This document shows positions 7,245-13,562 of a stretch of 37,293 nucleotides of DNA, piece after piece. This DNA comes from a virus, in IMG/VR virus record IMGVR_UViG_3300047170_000057, positions 1 to 37,293 of that record. The stretch is one strand, 5' to 3'. Within the stretch, counting starts at the first letter, position 1. The number at the start of each line of letters is the position of its first letter. The notes beneath the pieces were generated by a model. That model saw nothing but the letters and a program-made list of their open reading frames with translations. It had not been told where the DNA came from and searched no databases. The translations under genes were made by a program, and so were the position numbers.

Positions 7245-8110
7245 GTGCTGTGATCGAGGATGACGACCGCGACGAACTGGTCGGCGGTTCGGTTTCCGAT
7301 GATGATATCCGTGCGATGCTGGCGCAGGAGCAGAAGGCCAGCCGCGCGCTGAAGGCGCAGGTCGAGCAGGAGCGGGCCGCCCGCACGCGCGCCGAGGCGC
7401 AGTCATCCAGCGCGCAGACGGCGCGGATCGACGCCGAGGAACAGGCGGTGACCGCTCGGCTGGAGGGCGCGGAAGCCGCTGCGCTGGCGCTGCGCAAGGA
7501 CTACGCCGAGGCGCTGTCCGAAGGTCGCTTCGACGAGGCGGCCGAGGTGCAGGACAAGATGGCCGAGCTGCGGGCCAGGCAGGTTGCCGACAAGCAGTAC
7601 AAGACCTGGCTGGCCGGCGAGAAGGCGCGCGAAGCGGCGCAGCCGGCTCGGCCGGTGCACGAGGGCGTCGATCTCAGCCAGTACAGCGCGCCGCAACGCC
7701 GCTGGATACGCGACAACCCCGAGTTCATGGACGACCCGAAGATACGCGCCAAGACCTTTGCCGGGCACCAGTTGGCGGTGGCCGAGGGCATCGAGGTGGA
7801 CAGCCCGGAATACTTCGAGGTGATCAACGAGACGGTCTACCGCGGCCGCGGCCGGGAAGAAGAGCCCGCGGCAAACCCGCCGCGCCGGCGTCAGGAGCCG
7901 ACCGATATGCCGGTGACACGGCGGACACCGGCAACGACCCAGCGCAACGCCCCGGTGCGGCTGTCCGCCGATGAGATGGAAGCGGCCGACATCACCAATC
8001 CGGACATTCCGGTGCAGGGTCACAAGGACACCGCCGGCAACTGGGTACCCGGAAGATACGAAACCTATTACCTGCAAAGACAGCGACTCAGGGCTCAAGG
8101 TCGCGGATGA
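7241..8110 (+). CDS. Probable capsid scaffolding protein
   Basis: This 289-residue protein has the hallmarks of a phage scaffold: an acidic N terminus (IEDDDRDELVGGSVSDDD), a long charged coiled coil rich in Ala, Glu, Gln and Arg over about residues 25-135, and a basic, Pro/Arg-rich C-terminal part (PRRRQEPTDMPVTRRTP). It ends with GNWVPGRYETYYLQRQRLR. Scaffolds line the inside of the procapsid and bind coat protein through a basic C terminus. The location upstream of the capsid genes supports the call. Sequence alone cannot exclude another coiled-coil head protein. Confidence 0.7.
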   Translation: MSAVIEDDDRDELVGGSVSDDDIRAMLAQEQKASRALKAQVEQERAARTRAEAQSSSAQTARIDAEEQAVTARLEGAEAAALALRKDYAEALSEGRFDEAAEVQDKMAELRARQVADKQYKTWLAGEKAREAAQPARPVHEGVDLSQYSAPQRRWIRDNPEFMDDPKIRAKTFAGHQLAVAEGIEVDSPEYFEVINETVYRGRGREEEPAANPPRRRQEPTDMPVTRRTPATTQRNAPVRLSADEMEAADITNPDIPVQGHKDTAGNWVPGRYETYYLQRQRLRAQGRG

Positions 8111-8412
8111 TGCCGCACGAGCAGGTGACGGCGGCCGACGTCGAGGCGCGCATCGGCCGTGTCGAGTTTGTCCGTCTCGGCGGCACGATCACCGTCTGTC
8201 ATCTGACGCTCGACAATGGTTTCTCGGTGCGCGGGGAGTCGGGCTGTGTCGATCCGCGTCACTACAACCAGGAAACCGGCGAGCGGCTGGCGCGGGAGAA
8301 GGCAATGGCGAAGGTCTGTCTTCTGCTGGGCTTTCTGCTGGCGGAAACCCGCTATCAGACTTGCCGTTCGCAGGCCGAAAACAAGCAACCGGAGGATCAC
8401 TCATGGCCATGA
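8107..8412 (+). CDS. Phage Gp49-like family protein
   Basis: The 101-residue product begins MMPHEQVTAADVEARIGRVEF and contains TVCHLTLDNGFSVRGESGCVDPRHYNQETGERLAREKAMAKV, followed by LLGFLLAE. This is the recognisable pattern of the Gp49/Gp66-like phage family: 'VT..DIE..I', 'LT.C.l.L.NGF.V.GES.C.....Fd.e.G...A...A....W.l.G..L'. The family is small, widespread in phages and of unknown biochemical role. The start overlaps the scaffold-like gene's stop (ATGATG), and the end overlaps the next start by 10 nt. The C-terminal 20 residues past the family core are probably not conserved. Confidence 0.8.
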   Translation: MMPHEQVTAADVEARIGRVEFVRLGGTITVCHLTLDNGFSVRGESGCVDPRHYNQETGERLAREKAMAKVCLLLGFLLAETRYQTCRSQAENKQPEDHSWP

Positions 8413-8858
8413 CCCCGCGCGCCGCGCAGCGCAGCGAACAGCGCGTGCCACAGCGGCTGACGCTGCGCACCGGCTCCAACCGCTATGAGTTCGACCGCGA
8501 CATGATCCCGCCCGGTCAGACCTATGAGTGGAAACGCAAGTCGATCTTCGGCCAGGACGACCAGGAGAACCTGATCAACCTGGAGCACAACGGCTGGACG
8601 CCGGTGCCGGCCGACCGCCATCCCGAGCTGACCGGACGGCGCGCGGTCGCCGGCGCCGAAATCTGCCGCGGCGGGCTGATCCTGATGGAGCGGGCGGACG
8701 AGATCACGGCGGAGGCGCGCGAACTGGACGTGTTCGCCGCGCGCAACCAGGTGGCGACGCAGGTGCAGCGGCTGGGCCTGGAGGGCAAGCGCGCCGCCGG
8801 CAAGGGGATCAAGACGTCCTACAACGCGCCGGACGCCGCCCAGGTGGTGCCGGACTGA
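8403..8858 (+). CDS. Hypothetical head-region protein
   Basis: From ATG 8403, with GGAGGA at 8391-8396 and 6-nt spacing, the product has 151 residues. Earlier in-frame starts would run through the previous two genes. Visible segments are YEWKRKSIFGQDDQENLINL, NGWTPVPADRHPEL and GGLILMERADEITAEARELD, and a basic C terminus (KRAAGKGIKTSYN). I recall similar 'YEWKR..v.G..d......l..nGW.PVpa.rhp' proteins just upstream of capsid genes in other phages, without assigned function. A head-associated or assembly role is an inference from position. Confidence 0.65.
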   Translation: MAMTPRAAQRSEQRVPQRLTLRTGSNRYEFDRDMIPPGQTYEWKRKSIFGQDDQENLINLEHNGWTPVPADRHPELTGRRAVAGAEICRGGLILMERADEITAEARELDVFAARNQVATQVQRLGLEGKRAAGKGIKTSYNAPDAAQVVPD

Positions 8859-9090
8859 TGTCATCCGCCTTGTGCAACAACGCCAAGGCAGCGTAACGTC
8901 CGCCGCGACGGTCGCTGCCATGTGCGCGATGTCCACCTACCGGCTCCGCGCGCCGCGGGACCGACTGCCAGGGCACGTTGCCCGACCGCTGCCGGCGCAC
9001 GTCGCGCGGGCCTGAGCACGCCGCTCACAATCCCCAGGTCTGCCCCTAGCACGTCGTTGGGATCAGCCGCACATCGCGGAGTTGATCCAC
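8859..9090 (+). other. Longest non-coding gap, between the scaffold module and capsid genes
   Basis: This 232-nt stretch is the longest gap in an otherwise gapless operon. It holds an inverted repeat just after the upstream stop (8867-8889) and a short GGGCA-CGT-TGCCC hairpin (8971-8983), both without a T-run. A ribosome binding site (GCGGAG, 9076-9081) belongs to the next gene. A GTG frame at 8872-9015 is open for 47 codons but has no ribosome binding site or family resemblance. A promoter or processing site for highly expressed capsid genes would be logical here, but I cannot point to clear -35/-10 boxes. Confidence 0.4.
8867..8889 (+). terminator. Inverted repeat after stop codon, weak terminator or processing hairpin
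   Basis: GCCTTG at 8867-8872 is perfectly complementary to CAAGGC at 8884-8889, with an 11-nt loop, starting 9 nt after the TGA at 8856-8858. No T-run follows, so it is not a canonical intrinsic terminator. It could act as an attenuator, an mRNA-end stabiliser or an RNase processing site ahead of the capsid genes, or be chance. Confidence 0.25.
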
Positions 9091-9711
9091 ATGGCAGCGA
9101 ACGTCGCCGCCCCATCCGGCTTTCAGACGCTGCGGCGCTATGACGGCGCGGCGCCGAACTATGGCGCCCGTGAAGAGGTCATCGCCTACAACTATGGCAC
9201 CCGGATCAACTTCGGCGATCCGGTCTACCGTTACACCGATGGCACGATCCGGCTGTACGCCAATGGCGGCTCCACCATCCACGGCATTTTCCGCGGCTGC
9301 CGCTACCTCGATCCCAACACGCTGAAGACCGAGTTCTATCCGGCCTGGCGCACGCCCACGTTGCCGGCGACCACGACGGTTTTCGCGGTGGTCGAGCAGG
9401 ACCCGTTCATGACGTTCATGTGCCAGATGATCGCCCCGGCGCTGACCCAGGCGAATATCGGCATGAACATGGACATCACCGCCGGCAGCAGCGGCACTAC
9501 CACGTCGCTGGCCGGCATCAGCACCTGTTCGCTGAGCGGCACCGCGGCCAACACCGCGACCCTGCCGTTCCGCGTGCTGGGCATCATCGGCCTGAGCGGC
9601 GGGCTGGCAACGCCGGCGATCAACCCCGCCTACAACCCGCTTTACGACAATCAGTGGCTGGAAGTCATCATGAACACGCCTGACTTCAGCACCCGCACCG
9701 GTCAGGCATAG
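9091..9711 (+). CDS. Putative virion (head decoration-type) protein
   Basis: ATG 9091 is chosen because GCGGAG (9076-9081) lies about 9 nt upstream; a TTG at 9082 is in frame but too close to it. The 206-residue protein begins MAANVAAPSGFQTLRRYDGA and continues with FGDPVYRYTDGTIRLYANGG, IHGIFRGCRYLDPNTLKTEF and VFAVVEQDPFMTF. This matches a recurrent phage structural pattern ('PfGfrPvr...G', 'GDpV....DG.i......G...GvF.GC.Y.....' and 'V..DP...f'), typical of a beta-rich protein next to the major capsid gene. A decoration or cement-like role is an inference; I cannot exclude a minor capsid role. Confidence 0.7.
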   Translation: MAANVAAPSGFQTLRRYDGAAPNYGAREEVIAYNYGTRINFGDPVYRYTDGTIRLYANGGSTIHGIFRGCRYLDPNTLKTEFYPAWRTPTLPATTTVFAVVEQDPFMTFMCQMIAPALTQANIGMNMDITAGSSGTTTSLAGISTCSLSGTAANTATLPFRVLGIIGLSGGLATPAINPAYNPLYDNQWLEVIMNTPDFSTRTGQA

Positions 9712-9720
9712 GAGCCCGGC

Positions 9721-10629
9721 ATGGCAATCAATCGGGCACAACTCCGCGATCTTCTCATCCCCGGACTGGCCGAGATCACCGGCAAATATCCGGATTTGCC
9801 CAAGCGCTACACGCAGATATTCGACACCGCGACATCCAAGCTGGCGATCGAGCGGGTGGCCGAGATGCGCTACACGGGCCTGGCCCAGCTCAAGAGCGAG
9901 GGCGGTGCGACGATGTTCGACAACGCGCCCGGCGAGCGCTTCGTCTACAACATCGAGCACCGCGCGATCGGCCTGGGCTTCGCCATCACCCGCGAGGCGC
10001 TTGACGACAATCTCTACAAGGAGAATTTCAACCCGCAGAGCATGGGGTTGATGGAATCGCACGCGCAGACCAAGGAAATCTTCGCCGCCAACATCATCAA
10101 CATGGGCACGGTGTTCAACCCGCTGGTCGGCGGCGACGGCGTGGCGCTGTTCTCCACGGCGCATCCGATCGACAACGGCACCTATGCCAACCGGCCGACC
10201 ACCGACCTCGATCTGAACGAGGCGGCGCTGGAAACCGCGTTGAACCAGATCAGGGTCTACCCGGACCAGGCCGGGCTGATCAGCATGACGCGCGGGCGCA
10301 AGATGGCGGTGCCGATCGCGCTGCAATGGGCGGCGGAGCGGCTGACCAAGACGGAACTGCGCGTCGGCACCAACAACAATGACGTTTCGGCGCTGTATTC
10401 GACCGGCGCGCTGCCGGACGGCTACGTGGTCAACGAGTTCCTCACCTCCAGCTTCGCCTGGTTCGTGCTGACCTCGGTCAAGGGGTTGGCCTATTACGAG
10501 CGCGTGCCGTTCGAGATGGACATGCAGGTCGATCCGACCACCGGCAACCTGCTGGTGATGGGCTACGAACGGTTCGGCCTGGCGCACAAGAACCCGAGGG
10601 CCGTCTGGGGCAGCTTCCCGACCGCGTAA
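9721..10629 (+). CDS. Major capsid protein (Mu gpT-like, HK97-type fold expected)
   Basis: This 302-residue protein has an AGGAG site at 9710-9714, 6 nt before ATG 9721. Its pattern fits the Mu-like major head subunit family: N-terminal helix AINRAQLRDLLIPGLAEITG, ERFVYNIEHRAIGLGFAITREALDDNLY, the characteristic LFSTAHP with following NRP, GLISMTRGRKMAVPIALQWAAERL, and a C-terminal NLLVMGYERFGLAHKNPRAV. Such proteins form the hexamers and pentamers of the icosahedral shell. The protein is short for the family and shows no N-terminal delta domain, consistent with the separate scaffold gene upstream. Copy number should be highest of all virion proteins. Confidence 0.88.
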   Translation: MAINRAQLRDLLIPGLAEITGKYPDLPKRYTQIFDTATSKLAIERVAEMRYTGLAQLKSEGGATMFDNAPGERFVYNIEHRAIGLGFAITREALDDNLYKENFNPQSMGLMESHAQTKEIFAANIINMGTVFNPLVGGDGVALFSTAHPIDNGTYANRPTTDLDLNEAALETALNQIRVYPDQAGLISMTRGRKMAVPIALQWAAERLTKTELRVGTNNNDVSALYSTGALPDGYVVNEFLTSSFAWFVLTSVKGLAYYERVPFEMDMQVDPTTGNLLVMGYERFGLAHKNPRAVWGSFPTA

Positions 10630-10650
10630 CCGGCAGAAGGAACCGCCTGC

Positions 10651-11589
10651 ATGTCGATAGCCTCACAGCCAGGGCCGCTGATCGTGTTCGGGCAGAACCC
10701 GCCGGTTGCCGGTACCAATTACCAGCCCGACTATAATCCCGACAGCGGACCGAGTGCGTTCGGTACCGGGGTAATGATGCTCGATACCCGCTACGGCTTC
10801 CGCGCCAGCCTGCAAGCGGGCGGGCTTTGCGCCCTGGGCTTCTACCAGACGGTCTATCAGTTGCTGGTTGACCAGATACCGTCCGCCTATGCCATCGGCA
10901 ACGTCGCCGGCGGGGCATTGGTGACGAGCGGCACGCCGATGACGCTGGTCAGCGTCAGTGGCGCCGGGGTGATGGTCTCTTCGGCGGTGCAGGTCATGCC
11001 GGTATCCGGCACTGTCATGCCGGTGGGCACACACTGGCTGGACAGCGCGCCGGCCACCATCAGCTTCGGCCCCAACGGCAGCGTGCAGGTCTACGACCCG
11101 CGCACCATGCTGATGCGCGCCCTCTCGATCACCGCGAGCGGCACCGCCACCGGCGGCGTTTTCATCTGTCGCGGCGCCGACGCTTACGGCGTGCCGGTGA
11201 CCGAGCAGATCACCGCCGTCACCGGCTCGACGATCACCGGCCAGAAGGGCTTCAAGGCGGTCTACTCGGTGACGCCGCTGTTCACCGACGCGCACAACTA
11301 CTCGGTTGGCACCTCGGACGTTTACGAGTTCCCGCTTCAGGCGCTGACCTGGGCGGCGGTCGAGGTGACCTATATCAATACCTTCATTGCCGCCAGCACC
11401 GGTTTTGTCCCGGCCAGCACGATCAGCCCGGCGACGACCACCTCGGGCAGCACGCGCGGCACCTATGCGCTTCAGAGCGCGGCGAACGGCACCAACCGGC
11501 TTCAGTTGGCCGCGTCCGTGCCGGCGCAGTCGGCCGCCGCCAGCTATGGCCCCGCCAGCCTGTTCGGGGTGCTCAACAATGCCTCGTGA
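10651..11589 (+). CDS. Virion structural protein, beta-rich, function unknown
   Basis: The 312-residue protein follows the capsid gene by 21 nt, with AAGGA before ATG 10651. It begins MSIASQPGPLIVFGQNPP and has long Ser/Thr/Gly/Ala-rich beta-type stretches, with FGPNGSVQVYDPRTMLMRALSITAS and DAYGVPVTEQITAVTGSTIT as distinctive segments. The second resembles repeat-type phage structural proteins where 'D..G...te.i...G....G.k.F..i..V' recurs. I expect a head-exterior or connector-region protein, but there is no decisive motif. It has no signal peptide or membrane segment. Confidence 0.65.
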   Translation: MSIASQPGPLIVFGQNPPVAGTNYQPDYNPDSGPSAFGTGVMMLDTRYGFRASLQAGGLCALGFYQTVYQLLVDQIPSAYAIGNVAGGALVTSGTPMTLVSVSGAGVMVSSAVQVMPVSGTVMPVGTHWLDSAPATISFGPNGSVQVYDPRTMLMRALSITASGTATGGVFICRGADAYGVPVTEQITAVTGSTITGQKGFKAVYSVTPLFTDAHNYSVGTSDVYEFPLQALTWAAVEVTYINTFIAASTGFVPASTISPATTTSGSTRGTYALQSAANGTNRLQLAASVPAQSAAASYGPASLFGVLNNAS

Positions 11590-11595
11590 TGCCTG

Positions 11596-11904
11596 ATGGC
11601 GCAGCCCGTCACCCTGACCGTGAGCGGCGTGGGTATTTCGCCGTGGAAGAATGTGAACTTCCGCGAGGCGGCGTTCCATCTTCAGATCAACTGTTTCGTG
11701 ACCGGGACCGTGACGTACAATATCGAAACGACCAACAGTGACTATCTGACGTCCAGTGTCACCGTGAACGTGGCGACCACCAGCATTGCCGGCGCGGCGG
11801 CTGCTGCATCCCTGGTGCTGGCTTCGCCTTGCCGGGCCTGGCGACTGAACATCTTGACCGGCACGGGCAGCGTGACGGCCGAAGCCGTGCAGAGCGGCTA
11901 CTAG
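11596..11904 (+). CDS. Small beta-rich virion protein
   Basis: The 102-residue product begins MAQPVTLTVSGVGISPWKNV, 6 nt after the previous stop. Alternating hydrophobic and polar residues (HLQINCFVTGTVTYNIETT; SSVTVNVATTSI; RLNILTGTGSVTAEAVQSGY) indicate a compact beta sandwich. This pattern is common among small head-exterior or tail-completion proteins encoded after the capsid gene. No family can be named with confidence. Confidence 0.65.
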   Translation: MAQPVTLTVSGVGISPWKNVNFREAAFHLQINCFVTGTVTYNIETTNSDYLTSSVTVNVATTSIAGAAAAASLVLASPCRAWRLNILTGTGSVTAEAVQSGY

Positions 11905-11914
11905 GAGCATGACC

Positions 11915-12331
11915 ATGGCAGCGAAAAAGCGGGCGAGCGGCGGCGGTGCCTTCGGCGGCGCCAAGTTCAAGGACGTGGACGGGACCAAGGAAATGGGCAA
12001 ATTCCACAAGATCGACAGCGCGGCAAAGGCTGCCAGGCTTGGCACCAAGACGAGCTCTGACGGATTTGCCCGCGGCGGCGCAGCGAAGAAGGCCGGCGGC
12101 GGGGGCATCGATGAGGATGGCCTGGCACGCTCGCCGTCAGACGCCGACGACGCCGGGCGCAAGCGTGGCGGTTCGGCGAAAAAGGCCGGCGGCGCGGTGG
12201 CCGGCGCCAAGGCCGCACCCAGCCTGGCGAAACGCGCCCGCGGCGGACGCACCGGCAACCAGCCGTTCTCCGGCGCCACGTCGATGACCGACCGCGCAGG
12301 CTCCGCCAACTCCGGTCACGAGGGCGAGTAG
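11915..12331 (+). CDS. Basic Gly/Ala/Lys-rich low-complexity protein
   Basis: ATG 11915 is preferred to ATG 11909 because AGGAG at 11903-11907 is 7 nt from the former and 1 nt from the latter. The 138-residue protein (MAAKKRASGGGAFGGAKFKD) is strongly basic and disordered-looking, with repeated RGG/KKAGG units: SSDGFARGGAAKKAGGGG, RKRGGSAKKAGGAVAG, KRARGGRTGNQPFSG. DGFARGG matches a motif found in two other proteins here (22018 and 24405 genes). A DNA- or capsid-interior-binding role would suit the charge, but that is inference. Confidence 0.6.
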   Translation: MAAKKRASGGGAFGGAKFKDVDGTKEMGKFHKIDSAAKAARLGTKTSSDGFARGGAAKKAGGGGIDEDGLARSPSDADDAGRKRGGSAKKAGGAVAGAKAAPSLAKRARGGRTGNQPFSGATSMTDRAGSANSGHEGE

Positions 12332-12361
12332 CCCGGCGCCGAGGCATAGGGCCTAGATCGC

Positions 12362-13039
12362 ATGACCCTCGCGCCGTTCACCCCGGCGCTGTCGGAACTG
12401 GCGCTCGATGCATGGGAGCGCGTCGGCAAGCAGGCCGGCGACCTGACGGTGACGCACATCAACTCGATGCGCCGGTCGATGAACCTGGTGCTGGCGCGCT
12501 GGGCCAACCGGGGCATCAACCTGTGGCGCGTGGCGCAGGTCAGTCTGCCGCTGCTGCCGGGCGTGGCGACCTATACGCTCGATCCGGCGACGATCGAGAT
12601 GCTGGATACCTACATCAGCACCAGCTACGCCGGCATCACCACCGACACCATCATCACGCCGATGAGCCGCGACACCTTTGCGGCGCTGCCCTACAAGCTT
12701 CAGCCGGGACGGCCGCTGCTGTACTGGTTCGACCGCACGATCACGCCTTCCGTGACGCTGTGGCCGGTGCCGGACATCGCCTACACCATGCCGTATTTCG
12801 CCTTCAGCCAGATCGCCGACGCGGATGCGGCGAGCGGCAACGCGGCCAATCTGCCGTACCGGTTCCTGGAGGCGTTCACCGCTGCCCTGGCGGCGCATCT
12901 GGCGATCAAATGGGCCGATCCGCAGCGCGCCGAGGCGCTCGACGCTTACGCCGACAAGACCTGGGAAGAGGCATCCGACGAGGACCGCGAGAAAGTCACG
13001 CTGAGCATGGCGCCCGACTTCGGCGCCTATTTCGAGTAG
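12362..13039 (+). CDS. Head-tail adaptor (P22 gp4-like / packaged DNA stabilisation type)
   Basis: The 225-residue product begins MTLAPFTPALSELALDAWER. Features typical of gp4-like adaptors are the N-terminal helix with MRRSMNLVLARWANRGINLW, the 'LLPGVATYTLDPATIEMLD' turn-and-strand segment, then PMSRDTFAALPYKLQPGRPLLYWFDR and PSVTLWPVPD, followed by a helical C-terminal part (FLEAFTAALAAHLAIKW). Such proteins bind below the portal, seal packaged DNA and connect the tail. The ribosome binding site is weak. A second adaptor-type gene lies at 17650, so one of the two may serve a more distal position. Confidence 0.65.
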   Translation: MTLAPFTPALSELALDAWERVGKQAGDLTVTHINSMRRSMNLVLARWANRGINLWRVAQVSLPLLPGVATYTLDPATIEMLDTYISTSYAGITTDTIITPMSRDTFAALPYKLQPGRPLLYWFDRTITPSVTLWPVPDIAYTMPYFAFSQIADADAASGNAANLPYRFLEAFTAALAAHLAIKWADPQRAEALDAYADKTWEEASDEDREKVTLSMAPDFGAYFE

Positions 13040-13042
13040 GCC

Positions 13043-13546
13043 ATGGCGCTCGCCCATTCCGCCCGCGCGCCGCTCGATATCTACCGCCCGGAGCCGGTGG
13101 GCATCTGCGACCGCTGCGATTTCAAGTATCCGCTCGCCCGGCTGACCGAACAGCGGCAATGGGCGGGTGCCGGGACCGTCGGTCTGGGTCTGCGCTGCTG
13201 TCCGCGCTGCCTCGACGAGCTGCAACAGAACGGCTTTCGCACGATCATCATCGGGCCGGAGGGGGTGCCGCCGCCGCACGCCCGGCCGGGCAGCCTGTTC
13301 GCCCGGATGGGAGCGGGACCGGCGCCGCAGTTCGTGCTGGAGGACGTGCAGGTCAATGCGCCGGATGTCAGCGTTTGGCTGCTGACCGAGACCGGGCAGT
13401 TGCTGGGGACCGAAACGGATGCGCAGTTGTTCTGTTTCGATAACACAACTGCCACATCAGCCATGCTGATCGCGCCAGATGACATGCTGACCGAGACCGG
13501 GCAGTCGCTGGTGACCGAAAGCGGCCAACCGTTCGTCACGGATTAG
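13043..13546 (+). CDS. Zinc-ribbon-type phage protein with C-terminal LTETGQ repeats
   Basis: The 167-residue product contains ICDRCDFKYPLARLTEQ and LRCCPRCLDELQ, giving paired CxxC knuckles about 35 residues apart, the arrangement of a zinc ribbon. I recall the same 'iCDrCgfkyrlseL...w....vC..C.d..hPqdf' pattern from small proteins in tail gene clusters of several podo- and siphophages, unassigned. After a Pro-rich linker, two near-repeats occur: LLTETGQLLGTET and MLTETGQSLVTES, plus SGQPFVTD. The repeats may be short beta hairpins that mediate contact with tail proteins. Function unknown. Confidence 0.7.
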   Translation: MALAHSARAPLDIYRPEPVGICDRCDFKYPLARLTEQRQWAGAGTVGLGLRCCPRCLDELQQNGFRTIIIGPEGVPPPHARPGSLFARMGAGPAPQFVLEDVQVNAPDVSVWLLTETGQLLGTETDAQLFCFDNTTATSAMLIAPDDMLTETGQSLVTESGQPFVTD

Positions 13547-13562
13547 GCGGGAGCCGGGGATC

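Noticed and set aside
8971-8983. Rho-independent terminator (GGGCA-CGT-TGCCC)
   Set aside because: Stem of 5 bp with a 3-nt loop and no T-run.
8872-9015. 47-codon GTG frame in the gap before the capsid genes
   Set aside because: G/C-rich third positions are acceptable, but there is no ribosome binding site, the product is Arg/Pro-rich without a recognisable pattern, and it is not coupled to a neighbour by overlap.
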